The notes under the pieces: model-generated
The model's input: the letters and a program-made list of their open reading frames with translations, nothing else
The model's database searches: none
What the model was told of the DNA's origin: nothing
Source: Papillibacter cinnamivorans DSM 12816
GTDB taxonomy: Bacteria; Bacillota; Clostridia; Oscillospirales; Oscillospiraceae
Direction: 5' to 3'
Assembly (NCBI RefSeq): GCF_900176335.1
Contig: NZ_FWXW01000002.1
Coordinates: forward strand, 186,001-250,000
DNA: 64,000 nucleotides
In this document: piece by piece, positions 7,923 through 17,182 of the stretch
Layout of the letters: each line of letters starts with the position of its first letter
Numbering within the stretch: the first letter of the stretch is position 1
Program-made: the position numbers and the translations under genes

Positions 7923-8962
7923 GCCTCCGCCTCCTTCTGGGCCAGGCGCAGAATCAGCAGCTTGAGGATATCCTCACTGTCCCCGAAAGAGCTCTTCATG
8001 GCCAGATCCGCCTCACAGCACAGGCGCACCGCTTTCCGGCACCAGGGCGTGGAAAACCGCCCTGCCGAGCGGAGAAGAAGCTGGGCCGGATAGGAAGAGC
8101 GCATTCCCCACAGCTCCATGAGCTTCGACGCGTCCCTTCCCGTGTCAAGGGCGAGCCTCGCCGAATACAGCTGCCGCATCTGCCGCCCGATCACCGCCAG
8201 CAGGCGCACGGGCGGCTCCTGCATTTTGAGAAGCGTCCCCAGGATGCCCGCCGCCTTGTCGAAATCCCGCTCGGCCATGGCGTCGGTCATCTGAAAGGCG
8301 ACCGCGTCCAGCACCGGGGTGGCCACAGCGTCGATATCCTCTTTGGTGATCGTCCTGCCCTTGGCGTATGCGCCCACCTTTTCGATTTCGGAAACCAGTC
8401 CGGTCATAAGCCCTCCGCACAGAAAGATGAGATATTCCGCCCTTTTGCCGTCGATCTCCTTGTCCATGGCTTTGAAGCGGCGGCGGATCCAGGACACCAG
8501 GTCGCTTTGCTCCTGCCGCGAGAACTGAACCGTTTCGCCTTTCTCCCGGATGGTTTTTGTAAGCTTCAGCCGGGCGTCCGGTTTATATTCCAAAGTATCG
8601 TAGAGAAAGACCAGGCAGCAGGTGTCCGGCAGATCGGATAAAAACGCCGCCAGCTCCTCCTTCTGCTCCCCCGCCTTGAAAAGATCGTAGTCGCTCACCG
8701 TGACGAAGGTCTTTCCCGCTCCCATGGGAAAGGTGTCCACCGCCTCATTCAGCTCCCGGAGGGTGAGGTTCTTCCCCTGGAGCCTGCGGAAGTTGAATTC
8801 CTCCATGCCCGGCTCCACCAGGGCCTTTTTCATCTCGCCCAGACAAAAGTCCCGGAGATAGTCCTCTTCCCCGTAAAATACGTAAAGCTTTCCGATGTCC
8901 CCGTCGCTTACGGCCCTTCTCAGCCTCCTGTACCCAGCCTGGTCCGCCCCTGTTTTCGCCAT
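7919..8962 (-). CDS. holA: DNA polymerase III delta subunit
   Basis: This is the clamp-loader subunit that opens the beta sliding clamp. The protein has 347 residues, the usual size. The N-terminal motif GKLYVFYGEEDYLRDF is characteristic of the delta family. A basic, helical C-terminal region follows. The start at 8962 has AAAGGAGG 8 nt upstream; a longer in-frame version from 9022 would overlap the comEC stop. It begins 43 nt after comEC and overlaps rnmV by 4 nt. Confidence 0.92.
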   Translation of the reverse strand: MAKTGADQAGYRRLRRAVSDGDIGKLYVFYGEEDYLRDFCLGEMKKALVEPGMEEFNFRRLQGKNLTLRELNEAVDTFPMGAGKTFVTVSDYDLFKAGEQKEELAAFLSDLPDTCCLVFLYDTLEYKPDARLKLTKTIREKGETVQFSRQEQSDLVSWIRRRFKAMDKEIDGKRAEYLIFLCGGLMTGLVSEIEKVGAYAKGRTITKEDIDAVATPVLDAVAFQMTDAMAERDFDKAAGILGTLLKMQEPPVRLLAVIGRQMRQLYSARLALDTGRDASKLMELWGMRSSYPAQLLLRSAGRFSTPWCRKAVRLCCEADLAMKSSFGDSEDILKLLILRLAQKEAEA

Positions 8963-9005
8963 GGAAATCCCCTCCTTTCCGCATTTTTTCAGGCTCGAAC
9001 CGAGA

Positions 9006-11258
9006 TCAGCTCTCTCCCGCATTTACCGTCACGGTGCCCATCGTGTCCGTCCGGAAGATCCGCACCTGGTGCCGGGAGAGACGCTCCAGAGTCTCCTCCG
9101 CGGGATGCCCGTAGCTGTTCCGTCCAACCGATATGATTGCGATCTCCGGGTCCGTCTCCGATAAAAGATCGTCGCCGGTGGAATTCTTGGAGCCGTGGTG
9201 CCCCGCCACCAGTACCTCGATGTCCGGGAGCGTTTTGTTCCGCAGGAGCCTTTCCTCCGTGCTTATGCTCATATCCCCGGTGATGAGCACGTCAAAGCTC
9301 CCGGCGGAGCACAAAACGGCCAGTCCCGCCTCGTTGTCCGAGCCTCCCGATAAAGGTGCGAATACCGTCGCCTCCGCGTTCCCGAACCGGAGTATCGTGT
9401 CCTCGGTGACAAAAAGGACCTCCGTCCCCGCCTCTTCCGCCAAAGACAGAATCTCTTCCCGGACACCCGCGTCGTCATACGTGTCCGGCACCAGCAGCCG
9501 GGTTACTTCCATCCGGGAGAGCAAAACGGGAAGTCCGTTCACGTGGTCTGAATCGTAATGGGTCAGCACCAGCAGGTCCAGCCTGCTCCGGCCCATGGAG
9601 GCAAGCCGCTCCGCCGCCGTGTCCCCCGGGTCGTCCGGACTGTTTCCCCCGCAGTCCACCAGCATGCAGGTTCCCCTGGAGGTAAACAGGATGCTCTCTC
9701 CCTGCCCCACGTCCAGGGCGGAAACCGTGAGCTCCGTGCTCCCCGCCTGAACGGACGGAAGCAGGACGGCAAGACACAGCCCCACGGCCGCGGCGGAGCC
9801 GAACAAGAGCAGCCCCCGTTTCCTGACTCTGCCCAGAATGCACAGTCCCAGTGTCAGATAAACGTAAACCAGCCATACTCTCACATATACGCTCACGGTA
9901 TAGACCGCCGCGAAGGGAAACTTAGCAAGGCGCGGAATGAGAAACAGCAGGTAGTCCGTTCCCAAAGACACGATAAAAGCCAGATAGGTTCCCAGGGGAA
10001 GCCAGATAAGGCCGGCAAGAGTCGCGATGAGCCCTCCCACAAAGACAAAGGAGACCGCCCAAAGGCAAAGAAAGTTGGCAATGGGCGCCACCAGAGAGAC
10101 GGTGTCGAAATAGACGGCGACCAGCGGGGTGGTGAAAGCCATGGCTCCCAGGGTACTGGAAACGCTGGCTGCCAGAAACCGGACGGCCTTTCTCTTAAGG
10201 CCCTTTTCCCGCTCCTTCTTCCCCTCTATGGCCAGATAGATTTTCGGAGAAAAGAGCGCGATGCCGGCGATGGCGGCGAAGGAGAGCTGAAGCCCGATCC
10301 CCGCCGCCGCGAAGGGATTCTGCAGCAGGATCAGCAGCAGGGCGAAGGAAAGGGTGGTGGGCGGGTCCTCCTCTCGCCCCAGCGCGGGTGCCAGAAGGAT
10401 CATGATTTGCATGATCCCCGCCCGCGCCACGGAGGGGGTGTTCCCCACCACGGCCATGAAAAGCAGAATCAGCGGAATGGCAAAGAGCGCCGCCCGCCGC
10501 CGTCTGCGTGAAATCAGCAGGATAAAACCCACCAGGGCGGCGATGTGCATGCCGGAGACCGCCACCGTGTGGGACAGTCCCGAAACCGAGAGGGCCGAGG
10601 AGAAGGGATCGGAAAGCTCTCCCCTGTCCCCCAGGAGAAGCGCCTTCATAAAGGGAGCCTCGGCTTCCCCGAATATGGCCCCCATGGTCCCGCCCAGCTT
10701 TTTTGCCATCACCGCGGGATAATATCGGATCGGTATGGAATCCGCCGGAAGGATCGTCGCCTCCCCCTTCTGGTAGGCCAGGAGGAACACTCCCCGGGAG
10801 GTGAAGGTGGTAACATCCGTATCGTCAATCAAAAAGGAGACGGAAAGCCTGGCGTTGGTCTCGATCCTATCCCCCGGCTGGATCTCTAAAAGACTCTCGT
10901 CTCCGTAGAGAACGGTCCGGATTTTCCCACTCCCTTCCCCCAGGAGCAGCACCGTTATCTTTGAGCCGTAGCCCGTCTTCTGGGCGTAGTCCGCGGCCTC
11001 GGCGGTGATTTCCTTCACCTGCCCGTCCAAAGCCCGGGCCGGCTCCTGAAAAATCCGGGCGTAGAGCGTATTGTACCCCAGCCCGGCAAAAAATCCCGCC
11101 AGCAGAAGGATGGTCCGAAGCCGCCGACCCTCTTGTTTCATGAAAAAGGAGACGGCTCCGGCGGCGAGGCCGAGCAGAAGCGGAACCATCCCGCCGAAAT
11201 ATTGGGCGAGAAAAACCGCAGCGGAAAAGGAAAAGGCAAATATCGCCAGCTTCCGCAT
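9006..11258 (-). CDS. comEC: ComEC/Rec2-type DNA uptake channel
   Basis: This is a 750-residue polytopic membrane protein that forms the channel for transforming DNA across the membrane. The N-terminal region has several membrane spans and an OB-like soluble loop. The central competence domain contains SGLSHTVAVSGMHIAAL. The C-terminal third is a metallo-beta-lactamase domain with THYDSDH (about residue 560), LITGD and AGHHGSKNS. Such domains are proposed to degrade the non-transported strand. It heads a comEC-holA-rnmV cluster. comEA is not adjacent, so uptake competence cannot be judged from this window. Confidence 0.93.
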   Translation of the reverse strand: MRKLAIFAFSFSAAVFLAQYFGGMVPLLLGLAAGAVSFFMKQEGRRLRTILLLAGFFAGLGYNTLYARIFQEPARALDGQVKEITAEAADYAQKTGYGSKITVLLLGEGSGKIRTVLYGDESLLEIQPGDRIETNARLSVSFLIDDTDVTTFTSRGVFLLAYQKGEATILPADSIPIRYYPAVMAKKLGGTMGAIFGEAEAPFMKALLLGDRGELSDPFSSALSVSGLSHTVAVSGMHIAALVGFILLISRRRRRAALFAIPLILLFMAVVGNTPSVARAGIMQIMILLAPALGREEDPPTTLSFALLLILLQNPFAAAGIGLQLSFAAIAGIALFSPKIYLAIEGKKEREKGLKRKAVRFLAASVSSTLGAMAFTTPLVAVYFDTVSLVAPIANFLCLWAVSFVFVGGLIATLAGLIWLPLGTYLAFIVSLGTDYLLFLIPRLAKFPFAAVYTVSVYVRVWLVYVYLTLGLCILGRVRKRGLLLFGSAAAVGLCLAVLLPSVQAGSTELTVSALDVGQGESILFTSRGTCMLVDCGGNSPDDPGDTAAERLASMGRSRLDLLVLTHYDSDHVNGLPVLLSRMEVTRLLVPDTYDDAGVREEILSLAEEAGTEVLFVTEDTILRFGNAEATVFAPLSGGSDNEAGLAVLCSAGSFDVLITGDMSISTEERLLRNKTLPDIEVLVAGHHGSKNSTGDDLLSETDPEIAIISVGRNSYGHPAEETLERLSRHQVRIFRTDTMGTVTVNAGES

Positions 11259-11277
11259 GGTTTCCTCTCACCCCCCA

Positions 11278-11317
11278 TTTTAGAAAAAGGGAATCTCATC
11301 GGGATATGAGATTCCCT
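11278..11317 (-). terminator. Terminator between hinT and comEC
   Basis: A 12-bp stem (AGGGAATCTCAT / ATGAGATTCCCT, 11288-11317) with a 6-nt loop is followed on the minus strand by TTTTTCTAAAA. It separates hinT transcription from comEC. Confidence 0.88.
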
Positions 11318-11345
11318 CGGCTTATCGTTCCGCCTTTGGCCTGTA

Positions 11346-11687
11346 TCAGCCCGGAGGCCAGCTCATGTCGCGGCCGGCCAGCACGTGAAAATGCAGATGA
11401 GGAACGCTCTGTCCGCCCTGCTCTCCCACGTTGGTCACCACCCGGAACCCCTGGGCAAACCCCTCCCGGGCGGCGATGGCCGCGATCACCTCGAAAATAT
11501 GCGCGACGATCCCGGCATTTTCCGGCCCCAGCTCCGCGGCGGAGGCGATGTGCGCCTTGGGAAGCACCAGAAAGTGCACCGGCGCCTTGGGATCGATGTC
11601 CCGGAAGGCATAAATCGTCTCGTCCTCATATACCTTCGCGGAGGGGATCTCCCCTGCTATGATTTTGCAGAACAGGCAGTCTTCCAT
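11346..11687 (-). CDS. hinT: HIT-family nucleotide hydrolase (HinT type)
   Basis: This is a 113-residue cytoplasmic protein of the histidine-triad family, which hydrolyses nucleoside phosphoramidates and related adducts. The N-terminal CLFCKIIAGEIPSAKVYED and the active-site triad PHLHFHVLAG (residues 96-105) are both textbook. It follows alaS by 63 nt on the same strand and ends at a strong terminator, so it may be the last gene of an mltG-U32-alaS-hinT transcript. Confidence 0.94.
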   Translation of the reverse strand: MEDCLFCKIIAGEIPSAKVYEDETIYAFRDIDPKAPVHFLVLPKAHIASAAELGPENAGIVAHIFEVIAAIAAREGFAQGFRVVTNVGEQGGQSVPHLHFHVLAGRDMSWPPG

Positions 11688-11750
11688 GTCCTTGCCCTCC
11701 TTCGCAAATTCTCCGCCAAGCCTCCGAAATCGTTTCCCGGCAGAGTCGTT

Positions 11751-14390
11751 TTACTTCTTGATTCCCGCCTGTACGAACTCTTCCACCGCGGAAAGGGCCT
11801 TTTCCATCAGGGCGGGATCCTTGCCGCCGCCCATTGCGATGTCCGGCTTGCCTCCGCCGCTTCCGCCGGCGAGCTTCGTCACCGTCCGGATGAGGTCGCC
11901 GGCCTTGATGCCGGACTCCACCGCTTTTTTGCCGCAGACAGCCAGGAAGGTGAGCTTGTCCTCCCCCCTGGAGGCGAGAACGGCGACGATCCCATCCTCT
12001 TTGTCCCGCAGAAAATCTCCCATCTTCCGGAGCGTATCCGCATCCACCTGGGAAAGTCCCGCGGTCAATACCTTAAGCTCTCCCACCGGCTTTGCGGAGG
12101 AAAGAAGCTCTTCGGCCTTTCCCAGGGTCTGCTTCGCCTGCTGCCGCTCCAGCTGGCGGCGAAGCTCCCGGAGCTCTTCCGTCTGCTGTGCCGCCCGGAC
12201 GGGCAGGTCCGCGGGCGTGGATTTCAGAAGCTCGGCGGCCTGCTTGAGAATCTCCTCATCGTGCTCCACCGACTCGATGGATGCAACCCCCACCGTGGCC
12301 TCGATCCGGCGGACGCCGGAAGCCACGGAGAATTCCGATCCGATGCGGAACAGCCCCGCCTTGGCGGTGTTGTCCAGATGGGTGCCGCCGCACAGCTCCG
12401 TGGAATAGTCCCCCATGCGTACAACGCGCACGACGTCGCCGTACTTTTCTCCGAACAGGGCCATGGCCCCCAGTTTTTTCGCCTCCGCGATGGGCATCTC
12501 GTCCACCCGGACGGGCATTCCCGCGAGAATCGCCCGGTTGACCTCCCGCTCGATGGTGTGAAGCTCCCCGGGGGTGACGGCCGAAAAATGGGTAAAGTCG
12601 AACCGCAGGACATCCGGCTGAACCAGAGATCCCGCCTGCTCCACGTGGGTGCCCAGCACCGAGCGCAGCGCCTTTTGAAGAAGGTGGGTCGAAGAGTGCG
12701 CGCGCATGATTGCCCGGCGGCGCTCGGCGTCGATTTTTGCCGTCACCGCCTCGTCCACCCGGATCTGTCCCTGTATTACCTTGCCGCTGTGCATGTATTT
12801 TCCGTCTTTGGACTTGTGGACGTCGCTCACCTCAAAGACCATGTCTCCGGCACAAATGGTTCCGGTGTCCGCCGTCTGTCCGCCCATTTCCGCGTAAAAC
12901 GGCGTCCGGTCCAGCACCACCACGGCGCTCTCTCCCGTGTACGCGGTGCTCCGCAGCTCGTTTTCCGCCGCGATGGCCAGCACCTTCGCCGGGCTTTCAA
13001 ATTCCGTGTACCCGGTGAATTCCGTTTTCAGATCCTTGTCCAGGCCCAGATCCAGGCCCACCCAGGCAAAGTCCCCCAGAGCCGCCGTTGCCGCCCTGGC
13101 CCGGGCCTTCTGCTCGTCCATGAGCTTGTCGAACCCTTCCCGGTCCGCGCTCATGCCCTGCTCTTCCAGGATCTCCACCGTCAGGTCGATGGGGAATCCG
13201 TAGGTATCGTACAGCCGGAAGGCGTCGGCTCCGTTTAAAACCGCGCTCCTATGCTTTTTTTCATCCTCTATCATGTCCAGCAGAATCTTGAGTCCCGCGT
13301 CGATGGTCTGGCTGAACCGCTCTTCCTCCGCCCGAATGATCCGTGTGATGTAGTCCCGCTTTTCCTCCAGCTCGGGGTAGGCTCCCCGGCTCTCCCGGAT
13401 AACGGTCCCGGCCACCTCGTAAAGGAAGGGGCGGGTAACGCCCAGAAGCCTTCCGTGCCGGGCCGCGCGCCGCAGCAGCCGGCGCAGAACATAGCCTCTT
13501 CCCTCGTTGGAGGGAAGCACGCCGTCGCACACCATCATGGTGGTGGAGCGGATATGGTCGGTGATCACCCGCAGGGACACGTCCTTATTGTCGCTCTGTC
13601 CGTAGACAGCCCCCGTGATTTCGGAGACATGAGCGGTAATGTTCCGGATGGTGTCCACGTCGAAGAGGGAGTAAACGTTCTGCATGATGCAGGCAAGGCG
13701 CTCCAGACCCATGCCTGTGTCGATGTTCTTCTGCTTTAAGGGGGTGTAGTTCCCGTTCCCGTCGTTGTTAAACTGGGTGAAAACCAGGTTCCAGAATTCC
13801 ACATACCGGTCGCAGTCGCAGCCCACGAAGCACTCCGGCCTGTCGCAGCCGTATTTCTCGCCCCGGTCGAAGTAGATCTCCGAGCAGGGTCCGCAGGGTC
13901 CGGCCCCGATCTCCCAGAAGTTGTCCTCCTTGCCCAGGCGCACCATATGGGACGGCTTGACACCGACTTCCTTTGTCCAGATGTCGTAGGCTTCGTCGTC
14001 GTCCTGATAAACCGACACGTAAAGCTTGTCCGTGGGAATCTCCAGCACCTGGGTGATGAACTCCCAGGCCCACGCCGTCGCCTCCCGCTTGAAATAATCC
14101 CCGAAGGAGAAATTGCCCAGCATTTCGAAGAAGGTGCCGTGCCGCGCGGTTTTGCCCACCCGCTCGATATCCGGCGTGCGGATGCATTTCTGGCAGGTGG
14201 TCATCCGTTTCCGCGGAGGCGTCACCTCACCGGAAAAATAGGGCTTTAAAGGAGCCATTCCGGAGTTAATCAGCAGCAGGCTGCTGTCCCCCTGGGGCAC
14301 CAGGGGAAACGACGGATGGCGCAGATGGCCCTTGCTCTCGAAGAAGGTAAGGAATTTTTCTCTCAGTTCGTTCAGTCCCAGTTGTTCCAT
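11751..14390 (-). CDS. alaS: Alanine-tRNA ligase
   Basis: This is a class II synthetase of 879 residues with the full bacterial architecture. It has an N-terminal catalytic core (ELREKFLTFFESKGH, motif 2 TCQKCIRTPDIERVG). The editing domain carries metal ligands in HSSTHLLQ and CGGTHLDNT. A C-terminal DHHA1/C-Ala region ends with GGSGGGKPDIAMGGG. The ATG at 14390 begins the conserved MEQLGLNELREKF; a longer in-frame extension to 14483 is not conserved-looking. A GGAGG lies 11 nt upstream. The gene follows a U32 peptidase and mltG, as in Bacillus-type alaS-yrr neighbourhoods. I found no T-box in the short spacer. Confidence 0.96.
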   Translation of the reverse strand: MEQLGLNELREKFLTFFESKGHLRHPSFPLVPQGDSSLLLINSGMAPLKPYFSGEVTPPRKRMTTCQKCIRTPDIERVGKTARHGTFFEMLGNFSFGDYFKREATAWAWEFITQVLEIPTDKLYVSVYQDDDEAYDIWTKEVGVKPSHMVRLGKEDNFWEIGAGPCGPCSEIYFDRGEKYGCDRPECFVGCDCDRYVEFWNLVFTQFNNDGNGNYTPLKQKNIDTGMGLERLACIMQNVYSLFDVDTIRNITAHVSEITGAVYGQSDNKDVSLRVITDHIRSTTMMVCDGVLPSNEGRGYVLRRLLRRAARHGRLLGVTRPFLYEVAGTVIRESRGAYPELEEKRDYITRIIRAEEERFSQTIDAGLKILLDMIEDEKKHRSAVLNGADAFRLYDTYGFPIDLTVEILEEQGMSADREGFDKLMDEQKARARAATAALGDFAWVGLDLGLDKDLKTEFTGYTEFESPAKVLAIAAENELRSTAYTGESAVVVLDRTPFYAEMGGQTADTGTICAGDMVFEVSDVHKSKDGKYMHSGKVIQGQIRVDEAVTAKIDAERRRAIMRAHSSTHLLQKALRSVLGTHVEQAGSLVQPDVLRFDFTHFSAVTPGELHTIEREVNRAILAGMPVRVDEMPIAEAKKLGAMALFGEKYGDVVRVVRMGDYSTELCGGTHLDNTAKAGLFRIGSEFSVASGVRRIEATVGVASIESVEHDEEILKQAAELLKSTPADLPVRAAQQTEELRELRRQLERQQAKQTLGKAEELLSSAKPVGELKVLTAGLSQVDADTLRKMGDFLRDKEDGIVAVLASRGEDKLTFLAVCGKKAVESGIKAGDLIRTVTKLAGGSGGGKPDIAMGGGKDPALMEKALSAVEEFVQAGIKK

Positions 14391-14466
14391 TGGCAAAAAG
14401 GCCTCCGTACTATAAAATCCCGGCGGAACGGCCGGCAGAAAATACGCAGAATGATTGTATACCTGT

Positions 14467-15696
14467 TTACTCCGGCCTGTCAATATCCGGCCCCCGGCGC
14501 CGCAGGATAGCTCCCGGCGGGGCCGCCTGGGGAAGACGCATCCGGAAGGGCATTTTCGGATGGGGCGTTGAAAAGATCCTCTCTCCGGCCTCGTCCTTTA
14601 TCTCATCGGCTGTAAAGGAAATAGGCTTCACTCCGGGTGAGAGGAGCTCCAGGAGGTCTCCCTCAAAAATCCGGTTTCGCTGGGACAGAACCGCGTTCCC
14701 GTTTTCATCGCAGTTTTCCACCACCGCGGCCATGTCCCATCTGCGGATATAGCCGGAGCTCTCCCTGTACTGCCCGTCCTCTGGCGGGCCGAAATAAAAG
14801 CCGGTAAAATACGGCCGGTGGCTCACCTTTTCGACTTCCTCCAGCCAGACGGGGTCCACGGCCCGTCCCACCGCCGCGGCGTCCGCCGCCATGCGGTAGG
14901 CCTGGGTGATCACCGCCGCATAGTAGGCGGTCTTCATCCTTCCTTCGATCTTGAGGCTGGAAACCCCGGCGCGGAGGAGCTCCGGGATGTGCTCGATCAT
15001 GCACAGATCCCGGGAGTTGAGGATATGGGTCCCCTCCCCGTCTTCAAAAACCGGGAAATATTCTCCCGGCCGCTTTTCCTCCATCAGGGTGTACCGGTAG
15101 CGGCAGGGCTGGGCGCATGCCCCCCGGTTGGCGTCTCTTCCCGTGAGATAGTTGGAAAGGACACACCTTCCGGAAAAGGAAACGCACACCGATCCGTGAA
15201 CGAAGACCTCCAGTTCCAGCTCCGTCGGCGCCTTTTCCCGGATTTCGGCGATCTCTTTAAGGCTCAGCTCCCTGGCCAGGATCACCCGTTTGGCTCCCAG
15301 CTCGTAAAAAGCCCGGGCGCTCTCGTAATTGACGATTCCGGCCTGGGTGCTGATGTGGAGCTGCAGACCCGGGGCATGCCGCCCGGCAAGACGGAGTACC
15401 CCCAGGTCGGCCACGATGGCGGCGTCCGCCCCCATGGCGCAAAGCTCCTGAAAGTACTCCGGAAGGGCCTCCAGTTCCCCGTTTCTGGGAAGGGTGTTCA
15501 CCGTCACGTAGGCGCGGGCCCCCTGCCGGTGGCAAAAGGCCACGGCCCGCCGCAGCTCGTCGGGTCCGAAATTCCCAGCGGCAGAGCGCATGCCGTACTC
15601 CCGCCCCGCCAGGTAAACGGCGTCGGCCCCGTATAAAAGCGCGGCCTCCAGCCTTTCCAAGTCCCCCGCGGGAGACAGCAGCTCTGGCCTATCCAT
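14467..15696 (-). CDS. U32-family protein, probable tRNA U34 hydroxylation factor
   Basis: This is a 409-residue member of the peptidase U32 family. The signature region EVFVHGSVCVSFSGRC is followed by further Cys residues (GACAQPCRYRY) that in this family bind iron-sulfur or metal. U32 proteins next to mltG in Firmicutes (TrhP, formerly YrrN/YrrO) make 5-hydroxyuridine at the wobble position of tRNA, and that role fits here better than a protease. The start overlaps the mltG stop by 8 nt. It is not certain which TrhP paralogue this is. Confidence 0.85.
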   Translation of the reverse strand: MDRPELLSPAGDLERLEAALLYGADAVYLAGREYGMRSAAGNFGPDELRRAVAFCHRQGARAYVTVNTLPRNGELEALPEYFQELCAMGADAAIVADLGVLRLAGRHAPGLQLHISTQAGIVNYESARAFYELGAKRVILARELSLKEIAEIREKAPTELELEVFVHGSVCVSFSGRCVLSNYLTGRDANRGACAQPCRYRYTLMEEKRPGEYFPVFEDGEGTHILNSRDLCMIEHIPELLRAGVSSLKIEGRMKTAYYAAVITQAYRMAADAAAVGRAVDPVWLEEVEKVSHRPYFTGFYFGPPEDGQYRESSGYIRRWDMAAVVENCDENGNAVLSQRNRIFEGDLLELLSPGVKPISFTADEIKDEAGERIFSTPHPKMPFRMRLPQAAPPGAILRRRGPDIDRPE

Positions 15697-16825
15697 TGGA
15701 CAGGGAGTTTTTATAATTCACAAACTCCTGGTAGGTCTTGAAGAAGTGGTGGACACCGTCTTTCCCAAGAATATAGAAATAGTAGCTGGTGCTGGCCGGT
15801 TTCAGCGCCGCCTTGATGGAGGCGAGGCCGGGGTTTGCGATGGGTCCCGCGGGCAGGCCTTGGTACAGGTAGGTGTTGTAAGGGCTGTCGATCTTCAGAT
15901 CCTCCTCCGTAAGCTGTTCCTTGCGTTCCGGAAGGGCGTACTGTACCGTTGCGTCGATTTGAAGATAAGGATAGGAACTGCTCCTCAGTCGGTTATAAAT
16001 CACCGATGCGATCTTGGCTCTCTCCTCGTCGTTGGCCGCCTCTTTCTCAATCAGGGAGGCGATGATGACGATCTGGTGTTTGGAGTAACCCGTGTCCCCG
16101 ACTTGGGCGCTCAGATCCTCGTCGAATTTCTTGCTGAAGTTCTTCAGCAGACGGTTGATGGCGTTTTCCGGGGATTCTCCCAGATAAAACTCGTAGGTGT
16201 CCGGGAAGAGGTATCCCTCCAGCCGTGTCGCGTCTCCCAGGGGAAGGTCCTTGAGAAAATCGTAGTCAAAGTCGTGGTTCGCCGCCGTATCCATGAGATC
16301 CTGGTAGTCGTTGACGCCTTTTTCCTCCAGGAGCTCAAAGGTCTGCTTGATAGTATAGCCCTCTGGGATGGTGACCGATACGGTCATCCGGCTGGCGGAG
16401 CGGCTCCCCATGGCGGTGACGATGGCCCGGTAATCCATGTCGGTGTTCAGTTCGTAGGAGCCCTCCGAAATCTTGCTATCCGCGTGGGAAACGGCTCCGT
16501 AGAAGAGGAACAGCCCCCTAAACTCGATGATCCCCGCTTTTTTCAGTTTGGTGGCCACGGTGCCCAAAGAGTCGCTCTCCCCTATCTCCACCACCGCCGT
16601 CAGCTCTTTTTTGTTCAGCGCCAGCACGTCATTGGCGCCGATCCATCCCAGAGCGGCCAGCAGCGCGGAGACACAGAGCACAAATACGATGTAAAGAGCC
16701 GGGTTTCCGAACAGTCCGCGGCTCCGGCGGCGGGGTTTTCTTCCGCCGTCTCTCGCGCTGCGTCCGGAATCGGAGGGTCTGCGGCCTCCCCGGTTGGATT
16801 TTTTGAATCTTTCCTCACCAGACAT
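15689..16825 (-). CDS. mltG: Endolytic murein transglycosylase MltG
   Basis: This is a 378-residue membrane-anchored enzyme that cleaves nascent glycan strands and so ends peptidoglycan chains. A basic cytoplasmic N-terminus (residues 1-45) precedes one membrane span (LYIVFVLCVSALLAALGWI). A LysM-like segment and the YceG domain follow. The catalytic Glu lies in IIASLIEKEAANDEER, with the conserved ASVIYNRL after it. The ATG at 16825 has GGAG 7 nt upstream. It is first of an mltG-U32-alaS cluster. Confidence 0.93.
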   Translation of the reverse strand: MSGEERFKKSNRGGRRPSDSGRSARDGGRKPRRRSRGLFGNPALYIVFVLCVSALLAALGWIGANDVLALNKKELTAVVEIGESDSLGTVATKLKKAGIIEFRGLFLFYGAVSHADSKISEGSYELNTDMDYRAIVTAMGSRSASRMTVSVTIPEGYTIKQTFELLEEKGVNDYQDLMDTAANHDFDYDFLKDLPLGDATRLEGYLFPDTYEFYLGESPENAINRLLKNFSKKFDEDLSAQVGDTGYSKHQIVIIASLIEKEAANDEERAKIASVIYNRLRSSSYPYLQIDATVQYALPERKEQLTEEDLKIDSPYNTYLYQGLPAGPIANPGLASIKAALKPASTSYYFYILGKDGVHHFFKTYQEFVNYKNSLSNG

Positions 16826-16938
16826 TTGTTTTCTCCGTTCTTTTTTAAAAAAAATTGAGAATTTCCCGCCGGACATGTTGCCCATGGCTCCGGCCCTACA
16901 TAAGATGGCCCAGACAGCGATCAAGAGAGGTGATAAAC

Positions 16939-17076
16939 ATGTGCTTTGGCAATAACAGCTGCTTTTTCATCCTGATCATCCTGTGCGTCCTGTGCTGCTG
17001 CTGCGGCGGTTTCGGAAATAATTTCGATCCCGGCTTCAATGGCTGCAATTGCAACTGCAACTGTGGAAACAACTGA
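16939..17076 (+). CDS. Tiny Cys- and Asn-rich membrane peptide
   Basis: This gene encodes 45 residues, is easily missed and diverges from mltG. The ATG at 16939 has GAGAGGTG at a good distance. The peptide begins MCFGNNSC, then has one hydrophobic helix (FFILIILCVLCCCC). It ends in a glycine, asparagine and cysteine tail with CNCNCNC. Ten or more cysteines in 45 residues suggest metal binding, crosslinking or a coat-like role. It resembles the short spore-associated YjcZ-like peptides in size and one-helix plan, but not closely in sequence. No clear terminator follows. Confidence 0.6.
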   Translation: MCFGNNSCFFILIILCVLCCCCGGFGNNFDPGFNGCNCNCNCGNN

Positions 17077-17182
17077 AAAAGCACGGTTCGGCGTAGGAAC
17101 AACAAAAGCGCATGGGTGCGTATAAGATGCCGTGCGGATCCGGCTTGTGGATATTCCGCCGTTTTATGCGCGCCCGGGCAAT

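Noticed and set aside
11385-13238. A 617-codon plus-strand frame over hinT and alaS
   Set aside because: Antisense shadow of two well-recognised genes.
14391-14466. T-box or other leader before alaS
   Set aside because: The spacer is too short and lacks T-box sequence; alaS is probably read from the upstream genes.
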